Part shown: positions 1 to 9,699 of the stretch, piece by piece
Position numbering within the stretch: position 1 is the stretch's first letter
How the letters are laid out: each line of letters begins with the position of its first letter
Assembly (NCBI RefSeq): GCF_030540775.2
Contig: NZ_CP141266.1
Span: forward strand, 399,501-463,500
Length of the DNA stretch: 64,000 nucleotides
DNA from: Flavivirga abyssicola
Lineage (GTDB): Bacteria; Bacteroidota; Bacteroidia; Flavobacteriales; Flavobacteriaceae
Direction of reading: 5' to 3'
The notes under the pieces: model-generated
The model's input: only the letters and a program-made list of their open reading frames with translations
What the model was told of the DNA's origin: nothing
Database searches by the model: none
Translations under genes and position numbers: made by a program

Positions 1-192
1 ATCAGATAATGGTAAGCCATCATTAATTTTTGGTTCCTCTTCCTTAGGCTCTTCTTCTTTAGGTCCTTCTTCTTTAGGGTCTTCTTCAATGGTGTCGTTA
101 TCGCTACTGGAACAAGCATAAAACAATAAAGACACTATACTAAATATTAGCATGACTTTGCTAAACTTCCATGTAATTTTCTCTTTTTTCAT
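1..192 (-). CDS. Lipoprotein, N-terminal part only (runs off the window)
   Basis: The ATG is at 192 and the frame stays open to base 1, giving 64 residues with no stop. Residues 1-27 are a lipoprotein signal peptide: charged start MKKEK, hydrophobic core, lipobox ending FYAC with Cys27. SSSDND follows and then an acidic, proline-spaced linker with the repeat PKEE(G/E) at about residues 39-55. Such linkers often tether surface lipoproteins of Bacteroidota. The mature domain lies outside the window, so no function can be given. It lies 53 bp beyond the aldehyde dehydrogenase stop and is probably in the same transcript. By analogy with the locus it could be a carbohydrate-binding lipoprotein or another enzyme; this is only inference. 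Confidence 0.75.
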   Translation of the reverse strand, partial: MKKEKITWKFSKVMLIFSIVSLLFYACSSSDNDTIEEDPKEEGPKEEEPKEEEPKINDGLPLSD

Positions 193-245
193 CGCTTTCT
201 CTTTTTCATGTTAGTTTTGGGATAATAAGTTTCGTCCTCGACCAA

Positions 246-1709
246 TTAATCCAAGGCCGCAGAAACTCGTTTCTTTACTAAGTAATCTTCTAAGGCTAAA
301 TGCGAACAATCATGGCCAATACCACTATTTTTGAATCCGCCATGAGGCAGATAAATAGCATACTTAACACCATTTATTTGTATTTCTCCAAACTCTAATT
401 CCTCAGTAAATCTTGCAATTCTTTGATGATTGTTTGTGAAAATATATGATGCAAGTCCAAATTCTGTATCATTTGCCAATTCAAGAACCTCATCATCCGT
501 ATCGAAAGGCATAATACCTGCAACCGGTCCAAAAGTTTCCTGTCTAAAAAGCTTCATATCTGTAGTAATTCCAGACACTACTGTAGGCTCCATCCAATAA
601 CCATTTTCTGGTAATCCTTCAGGAATCTTTCCTCCATATTCTAATTTACCACCCTTGCTAACGGCATCATCTACCAAATCAAACATACGATCTCTGTCCT
701 TCTTACTAACAACAGGCCCCATAAACACATCTTCATTCTCCTTAATACCAAATCCAATTTTTAATTCTGAAGTTTTCTGAACATAAGCTTCTAAGAATTT
801 TTTATAAATACTTTTATGAACAAAAATCCTGTTTGCAGCTACACAAATTTGACCTGTATTTCCAAACTTTAAGCCAATAGCAAGATCGACAGCTTTATCA
901 AAATCTGCATCTTCAAAAACGATAAACGGTGCATTACCTCCCAATTCCATTCCAAGTTTCTTAATGGACGTTGTACTATCAGCAATAACTTTTTGTCCTG
1001 TTGTCGTTGAGCCAATCATAGTTAACACAGCTGGAATTGTACTGGTTGTTAAAGTAGTCGCTACTTCGCTACTTGGACCTGCAAGTATGTTTATAACACC
1101 TGCTGGAAATTTAATATCGTTTAAAATTTCTCCAAGCATATAAGTTGATAACGGAGAATATCCTGATGGCTTAATGATTATTGAACATCCAGCTGCTAGC
1201 GCTGGTCCCAATTTATATCCAACATTAAGCAATGGAAAATTCCACGCTAAATAAGCAACAACGACTCCCGCTGGTTGCGATATCATCTTATGAGTGTGTG
1301 TATTTTCATAATCTGGGATTTGTTCTTCTCTTAAATTTTGCATGGCGCTAGGATACCACTCTAAGGCTTCTGTAAGCCTGTCTATATCTTCTTGGGAACC
1401 AGCATAGGTTTTACCCATTTCATGAACCATTGCCGTACGCAACTCATGCTCTTTATCTAAAATTGCTGTACGCAATTTAAGCATCCATTTAGTGCGTTCT
1501 GCCAGAGATAACTTGGACCAATACTTAAATCCTTTCTGAGCAGCTTTAAGAGCCAATTCTGCATCTGCTTTCCCTCCTCTTGCTACCTGAGCAATAGATT
1601 CCCCAGTAGCAGGACAAATAACATCATCCTTTTGCCCGTCATGTGCATCGATTAATTCACCATCGATGTAAAGTTTTTTATATCCGTAATTTTCTGTTTT
1701 CATTTTCAA
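246..1709 (-). CDS. NAD(P)-dependent aldehyde dehydrogenase, DauA-like (putative 3,6-anhydro-D-galactose dehydrogenase)
   Basis: 487 residues, the usual ALDH length, with no signal peptide, so cytoplasmic. Visible ALDH motifs are AWNFP with Asn157, IKPSG with Lys180, MELGG with general-base Glu255, and GNTGQICVAANR with nucleophile Cys289. The closest-looking subfamily is succinate-semialdehyde/lactaldehyde dehydrogenase. In known carrageenan loci an ALDH (DauA) oxidises 3,6-anhydro-D-galactose to the acid, which an enolase-superfamily cycloisomerase (DauB) then converts. Here the gene directly follows such a cycloisomerase gene (64 bp gap), which supports that role. The substrate is inferred from context; oxidation of another sugar aldehyde or lactaldehyde cannot be excluded. 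Two in-frame ATGs lie six bases apart at the start; the first is used. Confidence 0.85.
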   Translation of the reverse strand: MKMKTENYGYKKLYIDGELIDAHDGQKDDVICPATGESIAQVARGGKADAELALKAAQKGFKYWSKLSLAERTKWMLKLRTAILDKEHELRTAMVHEMGKTYAGSQEDIDRLTEALEWYPSAMQNLREEQIPDYENTHTHKMISQPAGVVVAYLAWNFPLLNVGYKLGPALAAGCSIIIKPSGYSPLSTYMLGEILNDIKFPAGVINILAGPSSEVATTLTTSTIPAVLTMIGSTTTGQKVIADSTTSIKKLGMELGGNAPFIVFEDADFDKAVDLAIGLKFGNTGQICVAANRIFVHKSIYKKFLEAYVQKTSELKIGFGIKENEDVFMGPVVSKKDRDRMFDLVDDAVSKGGKLEYGGKIPEGLPENGYWMEPTVVSGITTDMKLFRQETFGPVAGIMPFDTDDEVLELANDTEFGLASYIFTNNHQRIARFTEELEFGEIQINGVKYAIYLPHGGFKNSGIGHDCSHLALEDYLVKKRVSAALD

Positions 1710-1773
1710 TTCTCTTTCTCGAATGAGGTTAAAGTAATTTCATTAAATTTTCATTTTCACCAAAGAAACATGT

Positions 1774-2949
1774 CTATTTAACTTTGTAAATTTTCTGAAT
1801 TTCTTCTGTATTACCTGTTGGAACGGAAGCATATTTATTCAAAACATCTTCATCAATATCAATTCCTAGTCCTGGTCTTTTAGGAACTTCTATCATGCCA
1901 TCTTTCATTTCGATAGATGGAAAACACAGCTTGTCTCTCAATCCATTTTCGGTTTGGTCATATTCCATTAAAAAATCTGGCTGGTACATTCTTCCAGGAA
2001 CAGATTCTATATTGGAGATAAAGTGAAGGGCAACATGTAATCCAATAGCTGTTCCCCAAGTGTGAGGAATTAGATCTACACCATTTGCACTTGCCAAAGC
2101 GCCAATACGTTTTGCCTCGGTAAGTCCTCCACTGGCACAAATATCTGGTTGAATGATATCTACAGATTTGCTTGCTATTAATTGTTGAAATCCAAATCGT
2201 AAATATTCACATTCCCCTCCAGAAATTGGAATGGTTGTTTTTTGCCTCAACTCACTATATTGGTCATAAAATTCTGGCGATAATGGCTCTTCAAACCAAG
2301 CGATATCATACTGTTCTATCTTTCTTGCAAGTTCAGTTGCCTCTCTCAAAGTATAGGCGTGGTTAGAATCTACCATTAATTGAATTTCCGGACCGATAAT
2401 TTCACGCATAAGCTTAACGTTCTTCACGTCCTCTTTTATACCTAAACCTACTTTCATTTTCATCGCCTTAAAACCTTGAGAGATATAAAGTTTTGCTTCT
2501 TCCTCAAAAGTTTTAGTTGGGTTTTTATGATCTGTAAAGTAAAGCCCAGTCGCATAAGGACGAACTTTTGAACGATGAGCACCTCCAAGCAAAGTAGATA
2601 TAGGTAAGTTTAAAAGCTTACCTTTTAAATCCCATACCGCTATGTCAATTGCACTCATTGAAGCCACTAGTATTCCCCTTCTAGCAAAATCAAGTGTTTT
2701 ACGATACATTGTATTCCAAACAACTTCGTTTTCAAGTACATTTTCTCCTACTACGAAAGGTTCTAAAAGCTTAATCCCTGCCTCTAATACTGATGCTGGG
2801 CCATATCCTTCTCCCCAACCATAAGTACCATCTTCAGCAGTTACTTTTACTATGCAGATACACCTTTCGGAATATTCCCATTGTGAGAAGAAAAAACTCT
2901 TAGACAATTTGTCCTTTAATACGAATGTCTCAATTGATTTTATTTTCAT
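1774..2949 (-). CDS. Enolase-superfamily (mandelate racemase/muconate lactonizing) enzyme, DauB-like cycloisomerase, copy 1
   Basis: 391 residues, cytoplasmic. Enolase-superfamily hallmarks are present: KMK at 164-166 (the KxK acid/base lysines), metal ligands Asp194 (VDSNHAYT), Glu220/221 (FEEP) and Glu246 (GGECEY), and His296 in IPHTWGT as the opposite-face base. In carrageenan catabolism an enzyme of this superfamily (DauB) cycloisomerises 3,6-anhydro-D-galactonate to 2-keto-3-deoxy-D-galactonate. The neighbouring aldehyde dehydrogenase would make that substrate. A very similar paralogue (384 residues) lies at 21538-22692, next to an S1_19-like sulfatase. A sugar-acid dehydratase of the same superfamily is the main alternative. 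A 479-bp gap upstream suggests that it starts its own transcript. Confidence 0.85.
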   Translation of the reverse strand: MKIKSIETFVLKDKLSKSFFFSQWEYSERCICIVKVTAEDGTYGWGEGYGPASVLEAGIKLLEPFVVGENVLENEVVWNTMYRKTLDFARRGILVASMSAIDIAVWDLKGKLLNLPISTLLGGAHRSKVRPYATGLYFTDHKNPTKTFEEEAKLYISQGFKAMKMKVGLGIKEDVKNVKLMREIIGPEIQLMVDSNHAYTLREATELARKIEQYDIAWFEEPLSPEFYDQYSELRQKTTIPISGGECEYLRFGFQQLIASKSVDIIQPDICASGGLTEAKRIGALASANGVDLIPHTWGTAIGLHVALHFISNIESVPGRMYQPDFLMEYDQTENGLRDKLCFPSIEMKDGMIEVPKRPGLGIDIDEDVLNKYASVPTGNTEEIQKIYKVK

Positions 2950-3428
2950 ATTGTCTATTTTATAAGAAGCTAGATATCATTAAACTTTTTAATATAGTTT
3001 ATGAACCTAACTCTTTAAATTCCATGTATTATCAAATTCTTATTTATGTACTACTCTGAAATTCAAAATAAGCCAATAATAACGCTTTCAAAACAATTAA
3101 ATTTACCATGTTCTGGTATTATTTTACCCTGTTTAAATCGTATTAATGCAAGAGATTTACAACCTACAATACCAAAAATAAAGAATAAAATCAACATTAA
3201 ATGGCTTGTTTTTTTTAAGCAAAAACCACAGTAATTTAAATCAATAAGATCACTAATTCAATTGAAATTGTTTTTATGTTTAACTCTATTTATAATAGAA
3301 GAGATCATTTAATAATTAATACTATTATTTTTAGAACACACTAGTTTTTTCTAAGCCCAGCCTTCTCCTTTTTTTAGATGTTACAATCTTAAGTTCATGA
3401 TAATTGAGACCAGAATCAACACAAAATA
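2950..3428. other. Intergenic region, no gene recognised
   Basis: 479 AT-rich bases between the CstA-like stop and the cycloisomerase start. It should hold the promoter of the cycloisomerase-dehydrogenase pair. I see no ATTTAC-N7-TACA operator here and no clear terminator stem. A 10-bp palindrome TTCAATTGAA lies at 3257-3266. A 62-codon open frame at 3046-3234 on the plus strand has no recognisable protein features and I do not call it. Confidence 0.5.
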
Positions 3429-4847
3429 TTACTTTAATGGTCTTGGTTTCCAAAGGTAAAACCAAACCGAAAGCGCAATGGATACAATTATACCTACTGT
3501 ATAAGATAATTTATAATCTAAACTAAACCCTTCCGGAGCTACTAATATATAAGTGGTAACTACTCCTGACATAAAAGCTGATGGTATTAAAATAAACCAA
3601 TATGTTTTGCCTTGTTGTTTAACATATACTGCGATTGCCCAAAGGACTACTGTTGCCAGCATTTGGTTAGACCAACCAAAATAACGCCATACAATAGCAA
3701 AATCTATTTGAGTTATCGCCAATGCAACAACAAAAATTGGAATTGTAATGACAAAGCGCTTTAATAATTTAGATTGGTTAAAGTCAAAAGCATCTGCAAT
3801 GATTAATCTAGCACTTCTAAAAGCAGTATCTCCAGAAGTAATTGGTGCAGCAACTACACCAAAAATAGCAAGAATACCTCCTATTTTCCCCAAAGTAGTG
3901 TTACATATAATATTTACCACCCAAGCAGCATTATGGCCTTCTTCAGCCATTGTCGCTCCAAGTTCTCTAACACCACCAAAAAACGCCATGGCTATTGCTG
4001 CCCAAATTAATGCCACAATACCTTCAGTAATCATAGCTCCAAAAAACACTTTTTTTCCTTGAGCTTCATTGGAAATACAACGTGCCATAAGTGGAGATTG
4101 TGTAGAATGAAACCCAGAAATAGCACCACAAGCAATGGTTATAAAAAGTAACGGAAATATAGGGTAGGTTTCTGGATTAGCATGCATATTCTGTAAATTT
4201 TGAATTGATAATTCAGGAATTGTATAATCCTGAAAAAGTAACGCAAAAAACAAACCTACAGCCATGATTAGTAATGATATACCAAAAAGAGGATACACCT
4301 TACCAATCAGCTTATCAATAGGGATCATAGTTGCCAATAAGTAATACACAAATATGATTAAAATAAGAATTGAAGTGCTCATACCTGTAAGCTCATGTAG
4401 AATAGTTGCAGGCCCTTTTACGAAAACCACACCAACCAAAATAAGGAGCACAACAGAAAAGATTCGCATGAAATACTTGATGCTTGTACCCAGATATTCT
4501 CCAACAATTTCAGGAATACTATCGCCACCGTGCCTGATAGAAAGCATTCCTGAGAAATAATCATGTACTGCACCAGCAAATATTGACCCGAAGACAATCC
4601 ATAAAAATGAAACAGGTCCCCATAGAGCTCCTGCAATGGCACCAAAAATGGGACCTAATCCGGCTATATTTAAAAACTGAATTAAGAAAATCTTACTTAA
4701 AGGAAGTGGTACAAAATCGACACCATCTTCTTTTGATATAGCTGGAGTTGTTCTTTTAGGGTCTGCTCCAAATTTTCGTTCTATATAGTTACCGTAAATA
4801 AAATAGCCTAGAATTAAAATGACTATACAGGTTAAGAAACTTATCAT
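3429..4847 (-). CDS. cstA: CstA-family carbon starvation transporter
   Basis: 472 residues, almost entirely hydrophobic, with about a dozen predicted membrane segments. The family signature is clear near the N-terminus: GPIFGAIAGALWGP at about 65-78, followed by VGEYLG, and later GFHSTQSPLMARC and APITSGDTAFRSARL. CstA-family proteins are inner-membrane transporters linked to pyruvate and peptide uptake. This one is shorter than E. coli CstA (about 700 residues) and resembles the short type. It starts 15 bp after the putative SGAT flavoprotein and appears to be the last gene of a run from 13384 to 3429. Its substrate here is unknown. Uptake or export of pyruvate or another small acid from sugar breakdown is possible but not shown. 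Confidence 0.85.
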   Translation of the reverse strand: MISFLTCIVILILGYFIYGNYIERKFGADPKRTTPAISKEDGVDFVPLPLSKIFLIQFLNIAGLGPIFGAIAGALWGPVSFLWIVFGSIFAGAVHDYFSGMLSIRHGGDSIPEIVGEYLGTSIKYFMRIFSVVLLILVGVVFVKGPATILHELTGMSTSILILIIFVYYLLATMIPIDKLIGKVYPLFGISLLIMAVGLFFALLFQDYTIPELSIQNLQNMHANPETYPIFPLLFITIACGAISGFHSTQSPLMARCISNEAQGKKVFFGAMITEGIVALIWAAIAMAFFGGVRELGATMAEEGHNAAWVVNIICNTTLGKIGGILAIFGVVAAPITSGDTAFRSARLIIADAFDFNQSKLLKRFVITIPIFVVALAITQIDFAIVWRYFGWSNQMLATVVLWAIAVYVKQQGKTYWFILIPSAFMSGVVTTYILVAPEGFSLDYKLSYTVGIIVSIALSVWFYLWKPRPLK

Positions 4848-4862
4848 AGTATATTTGCGAGA

Positions 4863-5990
4863 TTAAAGTCTACTTTTATATTTTTCATAAAATGCTTGAA
4901 GTTGCTTGCTTTGCTCCAGATTAAGTTCTTGATTTTTTAAAAACCAATATGACCGCCTTGCAATTAAAATATTTGTTTCTAATAAAGGAAATACATTTTC
5001 AATAACCACTTTTGAATTTGGATTTTTATTTTCCATTAATCCTAATAAAAGTGAGACCTCTTGATAGGAACTGAGTTTGCTTATTTCTGAACTGAAACCA
5101 TCTAAATATGAACTTGGAATGTCAAAATTCGTTTTCCTTAAAGATTGTATAGCTGCCAATTTCTGTTCTTTTTCGCCTTCAAAAAATAGTCTTTTTGTAG
5201 CGTAAAAATATAGTTCTGGAGACGTTATTTTTAAATAATTAAATACCGTTCTTAGTAAAGTGTTGTCTTTTAAGGCCTTTTTTATGATAGTATCAATAAC
5301 TGGTTTTGTGTACAGACTCCGATTTTGTAATTCTCTCAAGGCAATATGAAAATAGGCGTTATTTTCGTGTAAAATATAGTCTTGAAGTTGTTGATCTGAA
5401 GCTGATAACCCGGTTTGGTTTTTAATTATAGAAATCACATTTCCATTTGCCCAATGCCATAATGTAAAACAAGTTAAAGCCGCTCCTGGTACGGTGTCTT
5501 TTTCGTCAAGTTCTAATGCTGTTGCTCCAGAAACGGCATCTACATCTTCGTTACCATGCTCGTCAGGAACGGTTAATATCTCATCAATATAAACGTCTTT
5601 AAAAGGAGAATCATCATTTGCTAATATACTTTGAAGTTTTATGTAATCTTTGGATTCAAACAAATCAGCTTCATATTTTTCTAGGGTTTCTCCTTCTGCT
5701 AATTCATATTTTTTATATACACCAATGGCATTCCAATAGAGTTTTACAGGTATAATTTTACAAACTTCCTCCAAACAAATTACAGAATACACATTCATGG
5801 TATATTCAATAGGTAGTCCTTCTTCATTTTGAATTTCTTCAAGAATTGTTTTTACAGGCTCTTTTTCACCTGGATGTTTGACAGTTACTTCGTGAGATAC
5901 TATTTTGTATGTGTTTTGTTCCAGTTTTGGACTGTTGAACAACACAATGGGAATTAGTATCCACAATACTATTTTAAGCAAGTTTATCAT
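4863..5990 (-). CDS. Exported or membrane-anchored protein with FMN-binding-like SGAT motif
   Basis: 375 residues, no family recognised over the full length. Residues 1-20 form a hydrophobic export or anchor segment. Residues 148-157 read EDVDAVSGAT. In FMN-binding-domain proteins such an SGAT motif carries covalent FMN on its Thr, attached by ApbE. Two cysteines at 72 and 77 (CLEEVC) could form a disulfide. The C-terminal half (about 190-375) is helical and could be a HEAT-like repeat region. The gene lies 65 bp downstream of the FAD oxidoreductase and 15 bp upstream of cstA, so the three are probably co-transcribed. A role as a flavin electron carrier for the oxidoreductase is inference; the SGAT match could be coincidental. 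Confidence 0.55.
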   Translation of the reverse strand: MINLLKIVLWILIPIVLFNSPKLEQNTYKIVSHEVTVKHPGEKEPVKTILEEIQNEEGLPIEYTMNVYSVICLEEVCKIIPVKLYWNAIGVYKKYELAEGETLEKYEADLFESKDYIKLQSILANDDSPFKDVYIDEILTVPDEHGNEDVDAVSGATALELDEKDTVPGAALTCFTLWHWANGNVISIIKNQTGLSASDQQLQDYILHENNAYFHIALRELQNRSLYTKPVIDTIIKKALKDNTLLRTVFNYLKITSPELYFYATKRLFFEGEKEQKLAAIQSLRKTNFDIPSSYLDGFSSEISKLSSYQEVSLLLGLMENKNPNSKVVIENVFPLLETNILIARRSYWFLKNQELNLEQSKQLQAFYEKYKSRL

Positions 5991-6055
5991 ATTTTAAGTG
6001 CAAGGTATAGCCTTAAATTTTATGCCAATTAAATGTTTTTTAGTTCTCCTCAACT

Positions 6056-7978
6056 CTAAGCATAACAGCGCACTTCAAAAAGCTTAACATCTTTTGCCCC
6101 ATAAGTTTCAGTCATTTTAATTCTTACAGCAGTTGTTTCTATAGTATCGAAATTAAACTTAATTAGTCGTGTTTTATTATTTTCTATGGTTCCAAGTTTT
6201 GTCCATTGTCCATTTACTCGCCCTTCTAAAGTTAGCGCCTTTAGCATTTCTTTTGGTACATGATTTCCATATAAATCGTTATTCCTACTATCCTTACGCA
6301 TCATAATGTTGCGTTTTACGTTAGTATCACATTTCAATTCTACTTTAGATAAAGAAATTGGAGATTCCCATTCTAATTGAACTTCAGCTGATAACCCGTC
6401 AGATTTCCAATGATTTATTTTGCCATCAATATCTCTAGATATACCATTAGTTAAATTTTTAGCATCTCCTGATGATGTTGTAGACCCAAAAATTAAGCTG
6501 GCTTTTTTTGCTAAATCATTTGAGTCATTCGCTGGTCGCTTCGGGATGAAAACATCATCTCGTAATAATTGCTCTTGCAGTTCATTGATATATGTTTTAC
6601 CAACTTCTCTTGGTAGCACATTTCTTTTGTTACAGATCGTTGCAGCAGTTCCAACTGCTTGTCCTTGTAAAGCACAAGTTGCCATAATTCTACTAGAAGA
6701 TAAGGCAATATGTGTTTGACTCACGTTTCGTCCTGCAAACATTAAGTTAGAAACATTTTTAGAGTATAGACTTCTAAAAGGGAATTGATACACTTCCTTA
6801 AAGTGATAATGGAAATAACTAGGTGGCTCCGAAATATTTTCAATACCTCCTGGATTGTGCTCATCTAGAGACCAACCTCCAAAAGCTACGGCATCTTCAA
6901 AATGCTTATGTTCGGTCATATCACGTTCAGAGAGAATATAATCGCCTATAAAACGACGAGATTCTCTTCGTCCTGGTAAAGAACCTACCCAATCCAAAGC
7001 TAAATTCTCTGCTTCTGGAAAATTTCCAGAGTTTTTAATATAATCCCAAACACCATGTAAATACCCCATTAATTTATGTCTGTTTTTTTCAGCATCAGCA
7101 ATAATATCGTCGTCACTACCTACTTCTATCCACCAGATTCCTTCGTGGAATCCTGCAAATTTTCTTCTTTTATGACCACCTTCATGTGTGTATTTAATGG
7201 CAAAAGACGGTGGACTGTATTTCATTGGTTTTCCCATATCTGTTGAAGACATTAAAAGGGTAGCCCCCATTTGCCATCCATCTGGTTCATCAGGTGCGTA
7301 AGTTTCGTTAAACTCGGCTTTTCCTTCACGTCCCGTTCTATATTCTGCACCAGACGTAGCGGCTAATAAACCATCGCCTGAACAATCAATAAATATAGGG
7401 GCGTTGATAGTATATAACATTTCAGTAGTGGCTTGCCAACATAAAGCAGATTTTATTTTATCACCATCCATCACAGCTTCTATGGCTTGTGTGTTTAGCA
7501 TTAACTCTAAGTTAGGTTCTCGTACCACAAAATCATACATCACATGATCAAAAACAGGGAATGATTCCTGTTCGTTTTCAAAACGATTAAGAAGTAACAG
7601 TTCTTCAATAATACCTGTTTCGCGCTCAGCTTTTCCTTTAATATTATTTACTCCATTTAAATGAACGCGCATTTCACTAGATGCATTTCCACCTAAAACA
7701 GGTCGGTCTTGAACTAATACTGTTTTAGAACCATTACGCGCAGCAGCGACAGCAGCACAAATACCAGCGGCTCCACCACCAATAACAGCAACATCATAAC
7801 TGACGGTTTGTTTTCTATTTGGGGTTCCGGATTTCCCGGTTCCTAAATGGTACCATTTATCTTCAACCTTATCATAAGCCATATCTTTTGAACCAGCGCA
7901 TGATGCTGTAACCATTGGAATAACTCCTGCAGCAACAGCCGCTTTGGTCCCTTTTTTAAAAAATTCTCTTCTTTTCAT
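6056..7978 (-). CDS. FAD-dependent oxidoreductase, Tat-exported, with C-terminal F5/8 type C-like domain
   Basis: 640 residues. The N-terminus MKRREFFKKG carries a twin-arginine motif followed by an Ala/Val stretch and VTASC (Cys27), so a folded, cofactor-loaded lipoprotein exported by Tat is likely. The dinucleotide-binding motif GGGAAG is at 67-72, preceded by the beta strand YDVAVI. LGGNASSEMRVHLNG follows at about 95-109, typical of the FAD_oxidored family. HIALSSSRIMATCALQGQAVG at about 420-440 is the second flavin-contact region. Residues about 490-640 are beta-rich and look like a discoidin (F5/8C) carbohydrate-binding domain. It lies 26 bp downstream of a sulfatase. The substrate is unknown; an oxidised sugar or oligosaccharide is plausible from context. 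Confidence 0.8.
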   Translation of the reverse strand: MKRREFFKKGTKAAVAAGVIPMVTASCAGSKDMAYDKVEDKWYHLGTGKSGTPNRKQTVSYDVAVIGGGAAGICAAVAAARNGSKTVLVQDRPVLGGNASSEMRVHLNGVNNIKGKAERETGIIEELLLLNRFENEQESFPVFDHVMYDFVVREPNLELMLNTQAIEAVMDGDKIKSALCWQATTEMLYTINAPIFIDCSGDGLLAATSGAEYRTGREGKAEFNETYAPDEPDGWQMGATLLMSSTDMGKPMKYSPPSFAIKYTHEGGHKRRKFAGFHEGIWWIEVGSDDDIIADAEKNRHKLMGYLHGVWDYIKNSGNFPEAENLALDWVGSLPGRRESRRFIGDYILSERDMTEHKHFEDAVAFGGWSLDEHNPGGIENISEPPSYFHYHFKEVYQFPFRSLYSKNVSNLMFAGRNVSQTHIALSSSRIMATCALQGQAVGTAATICNKRNVLPREVGKTYINELQEQLLRDDVFIPKRPANDSNDLAKKASLIFGSTTSSGDAKNLTNGISRDIDGKINHWKSDGLSAEVQLEWESPISLSKVELKCDTNVKRNIMMRKDSRNNDLYGNHVPKEMLKALTLEGRVNGQWTKLGTIENNKTRLIKFNFDTIETTAVRIKMTETYGAKDVKLFEVRCYA

Positions 7979-8004
7979 GTATTAATATGAGTTTAGTTGT
8001 GACT

Positions 8005-9645
8005 TTATATTTTTGGGGTATTGCCTTTCCATCCTTTATTAAACTGAACCATAAGTTCTGCAACTAATTTCGGATGTATATCTGCTATATTTTTAGTTTC
8101 AAATGGGTCTGTTTTGTGGTCATATAACTCAATGAAAACAGGATCTTTTTCAGGATCGGTTCTGTCTTTCCAAACTATAAAACGATAGTCTTCTGTTCTC
8201 ATCGCATAGCCCATTAAATTATTTTCAAATAAATTTCTATCCCATTTTTCACCTTGTTGTTCGATTATACGTTCTTCAACTTCTTCAAGGAGCGGTCCAA
8301 AATAGGTCTCGCGCATTGCCGGTCTAATAGGAAAAGCACCCCATTCTCTTAAGGCAGGGGACGGAAATTGACTAAACGCTGCAGATTTCCAATCAGCATT
8401 AGGGTTTTCGATCAACTTCTTAAAGCTTGTACCTTCAACATGAGCAGGGATTTCCAAACCAGTTAAATCTGCTAAAGTAGGGTACATATCTATTAATTCT
8501 ACCAAGGCATTGGTAGTTTTACCCTGACTTCCTTCTGGCATATCAGGTGTCCAAATCATCATGGGTACGCGCGTCGCTATTTCATAATTAGTGGCTTTAC
8601 CCCAAATACCCATATCTCCTAAATGCCATCCATGGTCACTCCAAACTATTATAATTGTATTATCCCTAACTCCTGCTTCTTCGAGTGCAGCAATCATTTT
8701 TCCTATTTGTGCATCTACATAACTCACGCATGCTAAATAAGCATGCTTTAAAGTAGTAGCTAGTTCTTCATCAATTTGTCCTTTTTTAGGAATACCACTT
8801 CGAACTCGTAATTCAAATGATGGATGCAACCCCATAGTAGCTCCATTTTCTGGACTTTCGGTTTGCGTTGATAGTTTTATTTTTCCCCTGTCGTATAAAT
8901 CCCAGTATTTTTTAGGAGCTACCCAATTAAGGTGTGGTTTATTAAATCCTAATCCCAGGAAGAAAGGTTTCTCTCCTTTAGCAAGCATTTCTTTCATAGT
9001 AGCAATGGCCAATTCAGTATGATAACCATCTCTATAGGTATTGTCAGGTACATCTGCACTTTCATAAGCTTGTCCCATGGCAAGACCATACTTGGCAACC
9101 TTTCCATATTTTTTTACCATTGCTTTTTTTGTTTCTGCGCGTTCCTTCATATTCTCCTCTAGCGCAAAACCAACAGGTTTTTTAATACCCTTTGATGTCA
9201 TACTATCTTTTGCGGGTTCTCTACTCCACGATTTTTCATCATCCAAATCGCCATGATGAAATATTTTCCCTGCATAAACTGTTTCGTAACCATTATTCTT
9301 AAAATACTGAGGGAGTGTGACTACATCAGGGTTTACTTCTCTAAATTTTATGTAATTATGAAAAACACCACTGGTTTCTGGTCTAATTCCTGTTAACAAA
9401 CTTGCTCTTGAGGGACCACAAATTGCTTGTTGACAATACGCATTTTCAAACAATAACCCTTGAGTTGCGAGTTTATCTAAATTAGGGCTAACTGCAACAT
9501 CAGAACCATAACAACCTAATTCTGGTCTTAAATCATCAATACCCATAAATAGTATGTTGGGTTGCTTTGGCTTTTTCGATTCTTTTGAACAACCTTGAAT
9601 TGTTAGACAAAAAAACAAAAAGACGGCTAGCTTAAAATAATTCAT
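8005..9645 (-). CDS. S1 sulfatase, iduronate-2-sulfatase-like (probably S1_7)
   Basis: 546 residues with a lipoprotein signal (IQGCS, Cys19). The active-site motif CGPSRASLLTG has Cys76, which needs conversion to formylglycine. The calcium-binding Asp pair is at 37-38 (GIDDLRPELGCYGS), and IVWSDHGWHLGD supplies the second metal-site Asp/His. The GIDDLRPELGCYG opening and WGKATNYEIATRVPMMIW are typical of the iduronate-2-sulfatase-like subfamily S1_7. An S1_7 enzyme belongs to characterised carrageenan loci. It sits between GH127 and the FAD oxidoreductase in one operon, consistent with desulfation of an anhydrogalactose or galactose unit. The position-specificity (2S, 4S or 6S) cannot be read from sequence. 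Confidence 0.9.
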   Translation of the reverse strand: MNYFKLAVFLFFCLTIQGCSKESKKPKQPNILFMGIDDLRPELGCYGSDVAVSPNLDKLATQGLLFENAYCQQAICGPSRASLLTGIRPETSGVFHNYIKFREVNPDVVTLPQYFKNNGYETVYAGKIFHHGDLDDEKSWSREPAKDSMTSKGIKKPVGFALEENMKERAETKKAMVKKYGKVAKYGLAMGQAYESADVPDNTYRDGYHTELAIATMKEMLAKGEKPFFLGLGFNKPHLNWVAPKKYWDLYDRGKIKLSTQTESPENGATMGLHPSFELRVRSGIPKKGQIDEELATTLKHAYLACVSYVDAQIGKMIAALEEAGVRDNTIIIVWSDHGWHLGDMGIWGKATNYEIATRVPMMIWTPDMPEGSQGKTTNALVELIDMYPTLADLTGLEIPAHVEGTSFKKLIENPNADWKSAAFSQFPSPALREWGAFPIRPAMRETYFGPLLEEVEERIIEQQGEKWDRNLFENNLMGYAMRTEDYRFIVWKDRTDPEKDPVFIELYDHKTDPFETKNIADIHPKLVAELMVQFNKGWKGNTPKI

Positions 9646-9699
9646 ATGCTTGTTATTTGATTCTTAAATTTGATATCATTACTATTTTTCTAGAATACA

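Noticed and set aside
3046-3234. 62-codon plus-strand frame in the 2950-3428 gap
   Set aside because: No start context, no domain, composition like the surrounding spacer.
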